Origin: Chryseosolibacter indicum
Lineage (GTDB): Bacteria; Bacteroidota; Bacteroidia; Cytophagales; Cyclobacteriaceae
Direction of reading: 5' to 3'
Assembly (NCBI RefSeq): GCF_018598585.1
Contig: NZ_JAHESD010000039.1
Coordinates: 1 to 53,889, forward strand
DNA: 53,889 bases
The notes under the pieces were generated by a model, which saw only the letters and a list, made by a program, of their open reading frames with translations, was not told the DNA's origin and did no database searches. The position numbers and the translations under genes were made by a program. Every line of letters begins with the position of its first letter. The stretch's first letter is position 1. This document shows positions 26,926 through 36,139 of the stretch, piece by piece.

Positions 26926-27300
26926 ATGAAAAAAAGAGTAACAGGAATAGGCGGAATTTTCTTCAAGTCGGAAGATCCTAAAAAACTTACCGAGTGGTAC
27001 AATACCCATCTTGGAATTGAGGGAGTTTTTAAATGGAAGGACATAGATAATACCGAGTCAGAACATCCGGCACAAACAATATGGAGCCCTTTTAAAAAAG
27101 ATACCACGTACTTCACGCCGAGTGAAAAACCATTTATGTTCAACTACCGTGTCGAAAACTTAACCGAGTTGCTGGCAGTTTTAAAGGAAGAAGGTGTACA
27201 AGTAGTAGGTGAAATTGAAACTTATCCCTACGGGAAATTTGGATGGATTCTGGATCCCGAAGGGAACAAGATCGAGTTATGGGAGCCTATTGATGGGTAG
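26926..27300 (+). CDS. VOC (glyoxalase/bleomycin-resistance/dioxygenase) family protein
   Basis: A 124-aa protein with the paired beta-alpha-beta fold of the VOC superfamily. It opens VTGIGGIFFKSEDPKKLTEW and ends GKFGWILDPEGNKIELWEP, the common C-terminal half motif carrying the Glu metal ligand. One expected ligand is not a clear His in the N-terminal strand (FFKS), so metal binding is uncertain. VOC proteins of this length are often homodimeric; substrate is unpredictable. It follows DUF4199 after 4 bp and ends the run. Confidence 0.85.
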   Translation: MKKRVTGIGGIFFKSEDPKKLTEWYNTHLGIEGVFKWKDIDNTESEHPAQTIWSPFKKDTTYFTPSEKPFMFNYRVENLTELLAVLKEEGVQVVGEIETYPYGKFGWILDPEGNKIELWEPIDG

Positions 27301-27463
27301 TTAACAAGAAGCTTACAATAGACGTATAGTTATCCAACTTGTTCGGTTACGGTCATTAGGATTACAGTATTGAACAAGGCCGTTCGCTTAAGCACGAAAG
27401 AAACAATCAAATAAGCTGAAAAAGCGGGCTACTATGTAGGCATGTAAATTGTTAAATTGTTGT

Positions 27464-27545
27464 CGAGCATTAGATGCTCGTTTGGGTCCGGCCAATGACT
27501 AGAGTTTCTAGGTTTAGGTTAAAACTTGGCTGGGCCCATTTTTTA
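27464..27545 (+). terminator. Structured terminator-like region after the VOC gene
   Basis: Two hairpins in tandem. First, CGAGCAT-TAG-ATGCTCG (27464-27480). Second, a long arm pair 27484-27495 / 27526-27537 (GGGTCCGGCCAA with TTGGCTGGGCCC), which pairs over 12 bp if two G-U wobbles are allowed and encloses a loop with a small nested CTAGA/TCTAG stem. It is followed by ATTTTTTA. It may be a convergent terminator between the VOC gene and the minus-strand kinase remnant, or the 3' end of a small RNA. Confidence 0.5.
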
Positions 27546-27556
27546 ATGACTGATAA

Positions 27557-28165
27557 TCATAAACAAAGTTGAAACTTAATGGTAAAAGTAGTGCCTTCGT
27601 TTACTTTACTCTCCGCCTTAATAAAGCCGCCCATTGCTTCAATCTGAGTTTTAATCAAAAACAGACCAACACCCCTTGCTTCTTTATGTTCATGAAATGT
27701 TTTATGCAGACCAAACAATTTGTCGCCAAAGCGCTCCATATCAATACCCTGCTCGTTGTCTGAAACTCTTAATGCAATGAAGTTTTCAATAGTCTTTGAC
27801 TCGAAATGAATGCGTGTCTTTCTCTCTGCTGATCGGTACTTAAGCGCATTGCTCAGCAGGTTTTGAAAAATACTTTCCAAATATGTTTAGGGTATTTTAC
27901 AAGGGCAGCACTATTAAAATCAAACGTTACTGAAGCTTCTGCCAGAATAAGTTCTCCTTCAAGGGTTTGAACTACCTTATCAAGTATATCTTTAAACCTG
28001 ATTTCAACCTTCTCGATATTGGTATTTGTAGGAACCTTCATCGTATCCATCAGATCATTCATTGTCTCCCCTAGATTTTTCGAAACATTCTTCAGCTTTT
28101 CAAAAATAATCTTGTACTCAGAGAGGTCGCTATTCTCATCCAGTAACTTAATAACACCATAGTAG
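27557..28165 (-). pseudogene. Decayed sensor histidine kinase (5'-truncated, frameshifted)
   Basis: Two overlapping frames together encode the C-terminal part of a histidine kinase. The upstream frame (from about 28165, readable YGVIKLLDENSDLSEYK... to ALVKYPKHIWKVFFKTC) holds the end of a HisKA-type dimerisation domain and the start of the HATPase. The downstream frame continues with ESIFQNLLSNALKY (N box), DNEQGID (a damaged G1 box, normally DxGxG) and GVGLFLIKTQIEAMGG (G2). One missing base near 27881 separates them; inserting a T after the CAT of PKH gives KHYLESIFQNLL. The phospho-acceptor region and all sensor domains are absent, and stop codons occur upstream. This is the 3' relic of a larger kinase gene. 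Confidence 0.85.
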
Positions 28166-28197
28166 CTTACTAGATATTATAATTTTTTATTCTCGTA

Positions 28198-28992
28198 TTA
28201 TTTATTAAACCCCCTTTGCCTTCTAGCCTCAAAAATTACCACCGCCGCCGCAGTAGAGACATTCATGGAGTCAATTTTCCCTTGCATCGGAATGATAATG
28301 TTTGAAGATGCATTTTTAACCCATATATCAGATAATCCGGTTGATTCTGTCCCCATAATAATAGCACTAGGCGAACTATAGTCTACCAAATGGTAAGGTT
28401 TAGATGCCTTCAGGTATGTGCAATAGATCTGGATGTTATTTCTCTTTAACCATACTATTGTTTCTTCAGATGATGCAGAAGCTATCTGTGTACTGAAAAC
28501 GCATCCAACGCTGGAACGAATAACATTAGGATTATAAAAGTCTGTCTGAGGGTCGCTGATAATTACTGCGTCTACTCCTGCTGCATCTGCCGTACGTAAT
28601 ACAGCACCAAGGTTACCTGGCTTTTCAACCGACTCAAGAACTAAAAGAAGCGGATTAGCCGTAAGCTTTACCTGATCAAGCGTATGCTTTTTTTGTTGTG
28701 CAATAGCTATAACTCCCCCTGTACCTTCGCGAATAGCAATTTTCTCAAATACTTCTTTAGAGACCGCGATAATTGCTTTGTTCGAAATGCCAAAAGCCTT
28801 GATCTCCTGTACTGAAATTATCTCCTCACAGAAAAATAAATTCTCAATCTGGTAGCCAGCATCCAGCGCCATCCCTACTTCTTTCTTTCCCTCTACTACA
28901 AATACTCCCTGCTTTCTTCTTTCGCGTGGCTTTTCAAGTCCGAGCAAACCTTTAATCTTAGGATTTTGGGTACTGGTAATAACTAATTGCAT
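28198..28992 (-). CDS. TrmH/SpoU family RNA 2'-O-methyltransferase
   Basis: About 264 aa from the ATG at 28992 (MQLVITSTQNPKIK, the usual start of the family; the frame is open 93 bases further). An N-terminal substrate-binding domain (about 1-95) precedes the SPOUT knot: motif 1 LESVEKPGNLGAVLRTADAA, motif 2 IIMGTESTGLSD and motif 3 IIIPMQGKIDSMNVSTAAAV. These bind SAM within the trefoil knot and position the 2'-OH of an rRNA or tRNA ribose. The exact nucleotide modified cannot be told. The decayed kinase lies immediately 3'. Confidence 0.93.
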   Translation of the reverse strand: MQLVITSTQNPKIKGLLGLEKPRERRKQGVFVVEGKKEVGMALDAGYQIENLFFCEEIISVQEIKAFGISNKAIIAVSKEVFEKIAIREGTGGVIAIAQQKKHTLDQVKLTANPLLLVLESVEKPGNLGAVLRTADAAGVDAVIISDPQTDFYNPNVIRSSVGCVFSTQIASASSEETIVWLKRNNIQIYCTYLKASKPYHLVDYSSPSAIIMGTESTGLSDIWVKNASSNIIIPMQGKIDSMNVSTAAAVVIFEARRQRGFNK

Positions 28993-29220
28993 GGCCAATT
29001 TTAAACGATTAAGTACAAGCATCAAAGCATTATTATTAACAAAGCCAGATGTTGATTTATAGCAAAGTCTAAAGCCTGACAACAAATTGCCCTATACCCA
29101 AAAATCAGCCTGACTAAGCTACTGTTTTATGGCATTGATATACCGGACTTTGCCAAATAGTTCAACATGACGCACCTATTCCATTCGTTGACAGTAACCG
29201 CAAGGCTAGTTCGCGTTCCA

Positions 29221-29847
29221 TCAATAAGAAAGCCCAGGCGTTTTCCACAAATACGCCTTTTCCGTTAGCTGTTTGATCATAAAATGGGCTACATCCGCAC
29301 ATGATATCTTCAAGGTGATTGATTTATCATCCGGCCCGAAGCCATGCTGGTAGACTCCCGTCAACGCGCCGTCTGTAAAGGCTGCCGGTCTAACAATTGT
29401 CCAATCCAACTGGCTTTCAAAAACATACTTTTCCTGTAGTTCATGGTCAAGAAAAGCCTCTTTTAATAGTAAGCCGAACATGATGTACTTCCAAAAGAAA
29501 TTAAGGTTTCCGTTGCTGTCTCCGGCTCCCAACGTTGTTTGGCAAATAAGTCGTCTTACTCTCGTTCTTTGCATTGCTATAATAATGTTACGGGTACCTT
29601 CTGATCGCACTCTTCCCTTCCGGCCCGCGCCTAAAGAACATAGTACTGCATCATGGTCTGCCATAGCACTTTCAACAGAAGCAACATCAAGTACATCGCC
29701 TTTTACAATTCTCAGGTTCGGGTTGGGATTAATCTTAATCTTACCAGGATTTCTAACAAAAGCCGTAACATAATGACCTTCTTTAATTGCCTGCTCAAGA
29801 AGATGGGTACCTATTCGTCCTGTCGATCCAAAAATAATTAATTTCAT
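29221..29847 (-). CDS. NAD(P)-binding oxidoreductase, NmrA/BVR-B-like
   Basis: A 208-aa Rossmann protein. It opens LIIFGSTGRIGTHLLEQAIK with the glycine-rich GxTGxxG NAD(P) motif; a dinucleotide-binding VFSS-like strand AVLCSLGAG and AVLCS-RKGR follow. It lacks the YxxxK of classical SDRs, which fits the NmrA/biliverdin reductase B-like atypical SDR group. Enzymatic versus regulatory role is open. An AraC-type regulator is 89 bp upstream on the same strand and may control it. Confidence 0.85.
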   Translation of the reverse strand: MKLIIFGSTGRIGTHLLEQAIKEGHYVTAFVRNPGKIKINPNPNLRIVKGDVLDVASVESAMADHDAVLCSLGAGRKGRVRSEGTRNIIIAMQRTRVRRLICQTTLGAGDSNGNLNFFWKYIMFGLLLKEAFLDHELQEKYVFESQLDWTIVRPAAFTDGALTGVYQHGFGPDDKSITLKISCADVAHFMIKQLTEKAYLWKTPGLSY

Positions 29848-29936
29848 AACTGTGAATTTTTCAGCAAGATTAACCTGTCCTCTTTCTGAAAATTGAACAA
29901 AACCGACACTCTTAGAATTGGTCAGATTAAACCCTT

Positions 29937-30767
29937 TTAATTAATGGCAATCATGCCTGAGTTATGATAGTAGTTCCAAAATTCTTTTGGCGCATAACCA
30001 GAAAACTCCCTGAAGGAACGAATAAAATGCGATTGATCGGCGTATCCGTTATCAAAAGCAATATCAGATAATTTTAGAAAGCTACTCTGCTTCAGTTGTG
30101 TTAGAGAAGCCTGAAACCTGCATATACGTGAATACAACTTGGGTGACACGCCTACATGCTGTTCAAATCTTCTTTCCAAACTTCTCTCTGATAGATTCAC
30201 TGCCTTTTGAACTTTCGGCAATGAAATGTTTCCCTTTGATTGAATAAGTTCGTTAAGCACATATTGTGTAACAGGATCGGGTGCTAAATCATTACATGCA
30301 CTGATAGAAGATAAATAGGATGACAATATATTCACCTGTTCCTTTTGCGATTGCGCTTCACAGAGCCTCTCAATTAAATTAAAATCTTTATGTTTTGGAA
30401 GAGCATCTACCTCAACACACGAATCCGTTAATTCTGATGAGTTGAACTTAAACAGAGGTTTTAAAACATTAGGAAAAAACCGAACGCCGATAATTTTAAA
30501 CTTACCCGCAAGGTAAAGCTTTGTAAGTTTAATGGTTTGTCCATATAAAAACGCACGTGGTAGTTGATTGCCATTTTCATCGTGCATACTTCCATCTTTT
30601 CCCAGTTGAACAATTAAACCTGGACAACCATCAACCAAGGGGCCGAAAGAATGAATTGAAGTATCATTTAAATGACTTTCAAGTCGCCACAAATACTGAA
30701 CAAAGCCATTAAATTGAGGAAAAGATATTTGCTCATACTTAATACCTGCGCCTGTCTCTGATGTCAT
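29937..30767 (-). CDS. AraC family transcriptional regulator
   Basis: A 276-aa protein. The N-terminal half (about 1-150; VQYLWRLESH, GCPGLIVQLGKD, FKIIGVRFFPNVLKPLF) is the AraC-associated sensing domain seen in DUF6597-type regulators. The C-terminal half has two helix-turn-helix motifs: SLPKVQKAVNLSERSLERRF (about 190) and LSDIAFDNGYADQSHFIRSF with SGYAPKEFW (about 240). It is divergent from the RlmI-like gene and transcribed ahead of the oxidoreductase gene, its likeliest target. No ligand can be deduced. Confidence 0.9.
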   Translation of the reverse strand: MTSETGAGIKYEQISFPQFNGFVQYLWRLESHLNDTSIHSFGPLVDGCPGLIVQLGKDGSMHDENGNQLPRAFLYGQTIKLTKLYLAGKFKIIGVRFFPNVLKPLFKFNSSELTDSCVEVDALPKHKDFNLIERLCEAQSQKEQVNILSSYLSSISACNDLAPDPVTQYVLNELIQSKGNISLPKVQKAVNLSERSLERRFEQHVGVSPKLYSRICRFQASLTQLKQSSFLKLSDIAFDNGYADQSHFIRSFREFSGYAPKEFWNYYHNSGMIAIN

Positions 30768-30949
30768 TTGATTCTTACATTAAAGCTTATACCCTATTTA
30801 AACGAGTTCCTCTAAGCTAGGTTATTTTCAGCTTGATTACCCGGGAAATTAAAAATACAGCTCATTATAAAATAGCTCACGTAAATAAATTTACTATACC
30901 TTTACGCGCTAAGAAAGCGACACCAATTTTTTAAGTATTTAATTCGCGA

Positions 30950-31843
30950 ATGAAATTATTGCATCCATCATCATGGCAGGATTATGAACTGATCGATTCA
31001 GGTGATTTTGAAAAGCTGGAACGTTTTGGAAAATATATTCTAATCCGGCCAGAACCTCAAGCCATCTGGAAGAAAGTGCTGGATGATCAGGAATGGAAGA
31101 AGCTGGCACACGCCAAGTTTGTTCGGGAGCAAAAAGATAAATTCCGCTTTACTGACGATGTTAAAGGTGGATGGTCAAAAAATCCTACCATGCCAGAGAC
31201 ATGGCAGGTACAATATCAATACAATAATTTAAACCTTACGTTGCGACTCGCCTTAACAGGATTTGGTCACGTGGGCATCTTTCCTGAACAAGGCAACAAC
31301 TGGAATTTTATCTATGATACCATCACAGGGTGGAATATTCCATCTCCTAAAGTTCTGAACCTATTTGCTTACACAGGTGCTGCTTCTGTAGTAGCACGTT
31401 CAGCCGGCGCTGAAGTAATCCATTGCGATGCATCACGCCCTGGATTGAATTGGGCCAATCAGAATATGCAGAACAACAACCTCAGTAACATCCGATGGGT
31501 ATATGAAGATGCTTTCAAATTTGTAAAACGTGAAGTAAAACGCGGCAATAAGTACAACGGCATTTTAATGGACCCTCCCCCCTACGGCCGCGGGCCCGAA
31601 GGAGAAAAATGGACGCTTCAGGAGCAGCTGGATGAACTCATTAACATGAGCAGCCAACTGCTTGAAAAGAAGAATTGCTTCTTCATCTTAAGTACCTATG
31701 CTGTAGGCCTATCAGCTGTTGTGGGGCTGAATGTGGCGAAGACCTACTTCAATAATGCAGACTTCGAATTCGGCGAATTTTTTCTGAAATCAAAACAAAA
31801 CCGCGATCTGCCCATGGGAACATTTCTCAGGTTCAAGGCATAA
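30950..31843 (+). CDS. Class I SAM-dependent methyltransferase, RlmI-like
   Basis: A 297-aa enzyme with SAM motif I VLNLFAYTGAASVVARSAGA (about 141), motif II EVIHCDASRPGLNWANQNMQ and the catalytic-region motif ILMDPPPYGRGPEG (about 207). This layout is the core of the RlmI/RlmK large-subunit rRNA (cytosine-5) methyltransferases, but without the N-terminal PUA domain that RlmI carries; residues 1-120 may substitute. The target is probably rRNA but not proven. A weak TACCTTTA box lies about 50 bp upstream of the ATG. Confidence 0.85.
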   Translation: MKLLHPSSWQDYELIDSGDFEKLERFGKYILIRPEPQAIWKKVLDDQEWKKLAHAKFVREQKDKFRFTDDVKGGWSKNPTMPETWQVQYQYNNLNLTLRLALTGFGHVGIFPEQGNNWNFIYDTITGWNIPSPKVLNLFAYTGAASVVARSAGAEVIHCDASRPGLNWANQNMQNNNLSNIRWVYEDAFKFVKREVKRGNKYNGILMDPPPYGRGPEGEKWTLQEQLDELINMSSQLLEKKNCFFILSTYAVGLSAVVGLNVAKTYFNNADFEFGEFFLKSKQNRDLPMGTFLRFKA

Positions 31844-31871
31844 AGAAATCTGAAATTGCCTAATTTGGAAT

Positions 31872-32407
31872 ATGCGTCATCATAACTTCCATCCGCCGCC
31901 AAGAACCATTATGGAAGTATATAGAATGCTTCCGGAAGGCACCCTTGCTGAGCTTATTGATGGCATTTTATACATGTCACCTGCTCCAACCACAAAACAT
32001 CAGAAAACGCTTAGAAATTTATCCTTTGCTATTCATGAATATGTAAGAGACAACAAATTAGGAGAAACACTTTTTTCAGCGTGCGATGTTTTTTGGATGA
32101 ACATTCTAATGCCGTTCAACCCGACATTATCTTTGTTTTCAGTGAAAATATTTCAATTATAAAAGATGATGCAATTCATGGCATCCCGGATCTTTTAATA
32201 GAAATATTATCTCCAGGAAATTCCCTGCACGATACGGTAAAGAAGAAGGAACTGTATCAAAAGTTCGGAGTTAAAGAATATTGGGTTATCGATCCTGAAA
32301 CTACCGAATCTACTGGCTATACTCTTAAAAACGGAATTTATATCGAATGCGGACGCTATAAAGCGATGATTAAGTCATTGTTACTTAACCAAGAATTTAA
32401 TTTTTGA
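31872..32407 (+). pseudogene. Uma2 family (PD-(D/E)XK) endonuclease gene, split by a frameshift
   Basis: Two overlapping frames make one Uma2 protein. Frame one (from ATG 31872) gives TIMEVYRMLPEGTLAELIDG, YMSPAPTTKHQ and DNKLGETLFSACDVF. Frame two continues LDEHSNAVQPDIIFVFSENI, GIPDLLIEILSPGNS, LYQKFGVKEYWVIDPETTES. Conserved QPDIIFV, PDLLIEILSP and KEYWVIDP hold the PD-(D/E)XK residues. The break lies in a run of six T at 32089-32094; seven T would restore DVFLDEHSN. It may be true inactivation, phase variation or a sequencing error. Uma2 proteins are widespread, mostly of unknown role. It is 28 bp after the methyltransferase gene. Confidence 0.85.
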
Positions 32408-32463
32408 CTTCTTTTTCCTTAGCCAATTTTTGAACTTCTCCTCCTAATTCGATAAATAAATCG

Positions 32464-32471
32464 TACCTTTG
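32464..32471 (+). promoter_or_regulatory. Bacteroidota -7 box upstream of typA
   Basis: TACCTTTG (matches TAnnTTTG) lies 38 bp upstream of the typA ATG. No TTG box is at 19-20 bp upstream, so only the -7 element is supported. Confidence 0.5.
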
Positions 32472-32509
32472 CGCCTCAAATTATTAAAACACTCCCCATT
32501 CGAGGATTT

Positions 32510-34318
32510 ATGGACGTTAACAAAATCAGGAACATTGCCATTATTGCCCACGTTGACCATGGCAAAACTACACTAGTAGACAAATTGCTTATGGCCGGTA
32601 AGCTTTTTAAGGATCACGAAAATCCTGGCGAACTTATCATGGACAGCAATGACCTGGAACGCGAACGCGGTATTACCATTCTTGCTAAGAATGTTTCCGT
32701 TCGCTATAAAGATTATAAGATCAATGTAATTGATACACCCGGTCACAGCGACTTTGGTGGTGAAGTAGAGCGCGTATTAAACATGGCCGATGGCTGCTTG
32801 CTATTGGTTGATGCGTTTGAAGGCCCGATGCCTCAAACACGCTTCGTACTTCAAAAAGCGCTGCAACTGGGATTGAAACCCATTGTTGTAATTAACAAGG
32901 TTGACAAAAAGAACTGTACACCTGACGAGGTACACGAGCAAGTGTTCGACCTTATGTTCCAGCTTGATGCAAATGAAGAGCAGTTAGACTTCCCTGCCTT
33001 TTACGGCTCAGCAAAGCAAGGTTGGATGAGCACCGATTGGAGAAAGCCTTCTGAAGATATCACTCCATTGTTGGATGGTATCATTCAGTACATTCCTGCT
33101 CCTAAGGTGGAAGAAGGTTCAACTCAGATGCTTATCACTTCCCTTGAATACTCTTCTTATATTGGCCGTGTAGCGATAGGACGCGTACATCGTGGTGGTA
33201 TTAGAGCAGGTCAGCCTATTGCTCTTGTTAAAAGAGAAGGTAAAGGAATCGTGAAGACAAAAATCAAAGACCTTTATGTATTTGAAGGTTTTGAAAAACA
33301 AAAGGTAGACGAAGTAAAGCCAGGAGAAATTGCTGCGCTGGTAGGACTAGAAGGTTTTGAAATTGGCGACACTGTTGCTGATCCTGAAAAACCAGAAGCA
33401 ATGAAATCCATTGCTATCGATGAGCCTACCATGAGTATGTTGTTTACCATCAATAACTCACCTTTCTATGGTAAAGAAGGAAAGTTCGTTACTTCACGCC
33501 ATATCAAAGACAGACTTGATAAAGAATTGGAGAAAAACCTTGCCCTTCGTGTGGGTGATACAGGTTCAGCTGATAGCTTCATGGTATTTGGCCGTGGAGT
33601 ACTTCACTTATCTGTACTTATCGAAACCATGCGCAGAGAAGGCTACGAATTACAGATTGGCCAGCCACAGGTAATCTTTAAAGAAATTGATGGGGTTAAA
33701 TGCGAACCTCTTGAAGAACTAACAATAGATCTTCCTGAGACTGATGCAGGCAAAGCCATTGAAACTGTTTCGCAACGTAAAGGTGAAATGTTAAACATGG
33801 AACCTAAAGGCGATCGTATGATTCTTAAGTTCAACATCCCATCACGCGGTATCATTGGCTTAAGAAACTACCTGTTGAACGTTACTGCAGGTGAAGCTAT
33901 CGTTACACACAGATTCAAAGAATACGCACCATACCGAGGTGAAATTCCAGGACGTATCAATGGTTCATTGATTGTGATGGAGCAAGGTGAAGCTATTGCT
34001 TACAGCTTACACAACCTTCAGGATAGAGGTAAGTTCTTTATCGATCCAGGAGAGCCTGTATACGAAGGTCAGGTAATTGGTGAACATAGCCGTAGTGGTG
34101 ATTTGGTTATCAACGTTACAAAAACCAAGAAGCTTACCAACATGCGTGCTTCAGGTGCTGACGAAAAAATGAGAATTGCTCCTCCTATAAAGTTCTCGCT
34201 TGAAGAAGCACTTGAATACATCCAATCGGATGAATACGTGGAAGTAACACCAAAGTCAATCCGACTAAGGAAGATATACTTAACCGAAAACGAGAGAAAA
34301 CGTTTCGGAAAGAATTAA
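32510..34318 (+). CDS. typA: Translational GTPase TypA/BipA
   Basis: A 602-aa GTPase of full family length. G1 is AHVDHGKTT (about 13-21), the switch I region contains RERGITI, G3 is DTPGHSDFGGEV and G4 is INKVDKK. EF-G-like domains II, III and V follow, and the C-terminal BipA domain has the GIIGLRNYLLN and TAGEAIVTHRF segments. BipA binds ribosomes and aids large-subunit assembly and growth under stress or cold. It is monocistronic: a strong terminator starts 5 bp after the stop, and a -7 box lies upstream. Confidence 0.97.
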   Translation: MDVNKIRNIAIIAHVDHGKTTLVDKLLMAGKLFKDHENPGELIMDSNDLERERGITILAKNVSVRYKDYKINVIDTPGHSDFGGEVERVLNMADGCLLLVDAFEGPMPQTRFVLQKALQLGLKPIVVINKVDKKNCTPDEVHEQVFDLMFQLDANEEQLDFPAFYGSAKQGWMSTDWRKPSEDITPLLDGIIQYIPAPKVEEGSTQMLITSLEYSSYIGRVAIGRVHRGGIRAGQPIALVKREGKGIVKTKIKDLYVFEGFEKQKVDEVKPGEIAALVGLEGFEIGDTVADPEKPEAMKSIAIDEPTMSMLFTINNSPFYGKEGKFVTSRHIKDRLDKELEKNLALRVGDTGSADSFMVFGRGVLHLSVLIETMRREGYELQIGQPQVIFKEIDGVKCEPLEELTIDLPETDAGKAIETVSQRKGEMLNMEPKGDRMILKFNIPSRGIIGLRNYLLNVTAGEAIVTHRFKEYAPYRGEIPGRINGSLIVMEQGEAIAYSLHNLQDRGKFFIDPGEPVYEGQVIGEHSRSGDLVINVTKTKKLTNMRASGADEKMRIAPPIKFSLEEALEYIQSDEYVEVTPKSIRLRKIYLTENERKRFGKN

Positions 34319-34322
34319 ATGT

Positions 34323-34353
34323 AAAGAGGCTGAGTGATCAGCCTCTTTTTTTG
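34323..34353 (+). terminator. Rho-independent terminator of typA
   Basis: An 11-bp perfect stem (34323-34333 with 34338-34348; AAAGAGGCTGA/TCAGCCTCTTT), a GTGA tetraloop and a T-run. It begins 5 bp after the typA stop codon. Confidence 0.92.
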
Positions 34354-34463
34354 TCTTAAAAGTCTGCCGAGATACTAAAAGTTAACTCATGTAAGTTTAG
34401 AACCTATAATAAATTTTACTGTTGCTATCCGCTGAGTAATTTTATTCTTAAACTTTTAATCTT

Positions 34464-36071
34464 ATGTTATATCTAAAAACCCTTCAAAAAGCACAAAATT
34501 ATTGTGCTATATTCCTTGTAATATCTTCTCTATTTTTAATACAAGCTTGCGGCGATGATGACGATGGGTTGAAAGACGCTAATCAACCTGAAGTTTCGTT
34601 TACTAATATGTCCGAAAACATGTCAGTATGGAACACAGTAAATATTTCTCTAGATACCAAAGACAGTAAAAGTATATCATCAATTGAAGTCTTCATTGAC
34701 GGAAATTTACTTACTACTTTAACATCTGCTCCTTTTGAAGCAAGCTGGGATTCAAACACCGTACCCGACGGAACTCACAATATTAAGGCAGTTGTTAGTG
34801 ACCAAGCTGGTAATAAAACTGAAAAAGAAATAAAAATTAATGTTCAAAATAAGCTAGTAACGATACAGATTGCAGCTGATCAATTATACCAGGAAGAACA
34901 ATATCAGGAGAGAGGTTTTGTTTTTCTTTCAGACGAGAATGGAAATGTGGTTGCTTTTACTGAGTACAAAAATGGAAATAATGTGACACTAAAGTCGTCA
35001 ACTTTTAATGGAACTAAATTCTACCTTACTGAGGTACTTGCTGAAGTTGAAGATAACTATGAATATCTAAGAATGTGGACGTTTGGAGAAATTGAAAGAG
35101 GCAAAAATTGGGTACTATTTAATGCAGAGGAAGAAAAAGAAATAGATTCATATGTAGGTGATGCGAACCTGAATTTTAACGGGATGCTAGAAAACTATAG
35201 TTATAATATATATTCCTCGGATGACCAAACACAGGTTGATGAATTAAATTCAACAGCCACCTTAAGACTTAGCAAAAATCCTAGTAAGCTGTACGTAATG
35301 AAATATCTGCTTTCTGGTGAAATGTCTGGTCCTGTAGGATATAAATTATTTTCGAATATTATTGTAGGAGAAAATGCGCCTATTAACCTGTCACAAGTTA
35401 CGCAACCCTTAACGAAAATTACCGCCAATTTACCCGAAGGTACATTGTACTCAAGCGTAGAGTTAACCGCATATCCTACAGTTAATGATTATAGTGATAA
35501 GTATCGTATAGGATATTACTCAAGCGGAAGTGAAAAGCTTAGCTATGACATTTATTATCCTGGCGCCGCGTTCCCTGCTTACTTCTCTGACTTCTATTAC
35601 GAAACTGAAGATATTTTTTATGAAAGAGGAGTAACTAATAAAATTTTCGAGATCAAAAATATTGGCGAAAGCGCTAATTTCAGCTTCACTGATTCTAAAT
35701 TAAATTACTCTGCTTCAGGCGAATTTGATTTTTTAACTGCTCAATTAGAAAGTGACTCAGAAAGTTCTGAATGGATATTAATCCTTCCCAAAGGCAATCA
35801 AACAATTCCACAGCTTAAAATTCCCCAAGAGTTAAATAATTTAGATATCCCTACTTTTGGAACTCCACACGACTACACTTTTCACGAGTTTGACAACCTT
35901 ACTAATTATGACGATTTAAAAAATTTCATTAGAAATTCAACCAGAAGTGCAGATGAACTTTATGCGGAAGGTCATAACTATATTGATGTTACCCACAAAA
36001 GTCAATCTAAAAACGGAAGAAAATCCAAGAATTCAGAACGCAAGCACCCACTTCGTACGACAAAAAATTGA
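34464..36071 (+). CDS. Large lipoprotein with one Ig-like domain
   Basis: A 535-aa protein with an SpII signal peptide (SLFLIQAC followed by GDDDDG, Cys about residue 29). Residues 40-128 form a bacterial Ig-like domain with IEVFIDGNLLTTL and the classical DGTHNIKAVVSDQAGN strand. The rest (about 135-535) is a beta-rich, low-cysteine region I do not recognise, ending in a basic, Ser/Lys-rich tail (HKSQSKNGRKSKNSERK). The acidic residues after the Cys suggest export to the outer-membrane surface in Bacteroidota. The gene is convergent with the M16 peptidase gene and ends at a shared terminator. AT content is higher than in typA. Confidence 0.8.
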   Translation: MLYLKTLQKAQNYCAIFLVISSLFLIQACGDDDDGLKDANQPEVSFTNMSENMSVWNTVNISLDTKDSKSISSIEVFIDGNLLTTLTSAPFEASWDSNTVPDGTHNIKAVVSDQAGNKTEKEIKINVQNKLVTIQIAADQLYQEEQYQERGFVFLSDENGNVVAFTEYKNGNNVTLKSSTFNGTKFYLTEVLAEVEDNYEYLRMWTFGEIERGKNWVLFNAEEEKEIDSYVGDANLNFNGMLENYSYNIYSSDDQTQVDELNSTATLRLSKNPSKLYVMKYLLSGEMSGPVGYKLFSNIIVGENAPINLSQVTQPLTKITANLPEGTLYSSVELTAYPTVNDYSDKYRIGYYSSGSEKLSYDIYYPGAAFPAYFSDFYYETEDIFYERGVTNKIFEIKNIGESANFSFTDSKLNYSASGEFDFLTAQLESDSESSEWILILPKGNQTIPQLKIPQELNNLDIPTFGTPHDYTFHEFDNLTNYDDLKNFIRNSTRSADELYAEGHNYIDVTHKSQSKNGRKSKNSERKHPLRTTKN

Positions 36072-36088
36072 TAAGCATTTCATTAAAT

Positions 36089-36125
36089 AAAAAAGAGACT
36101 GGTTATAATAACCAGTCTCTTTTTT
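36089..36125. terminator. Bidirectional terminator between lipoprotein and M16 genes
   Basis: A near-perfect hairpin: 36089-36105 pairs with 36109-36125 (arm AAAAAAGAGACTGGTTA, loop TAA). The A-run on one side and T-run on the other make it work in both directions. It lies between two converging genes. Confidence 0.93.
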
Positions 36126-36139
36126 GTTCCAGCATTCTT

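Noticed and set aside
27301-27463. tRNA or structured RNA gene in the intergenic region
   Set aside because: I could not fold a cloverleaf or any known RNA; only the terminator-like hairpins at its right end are supported.
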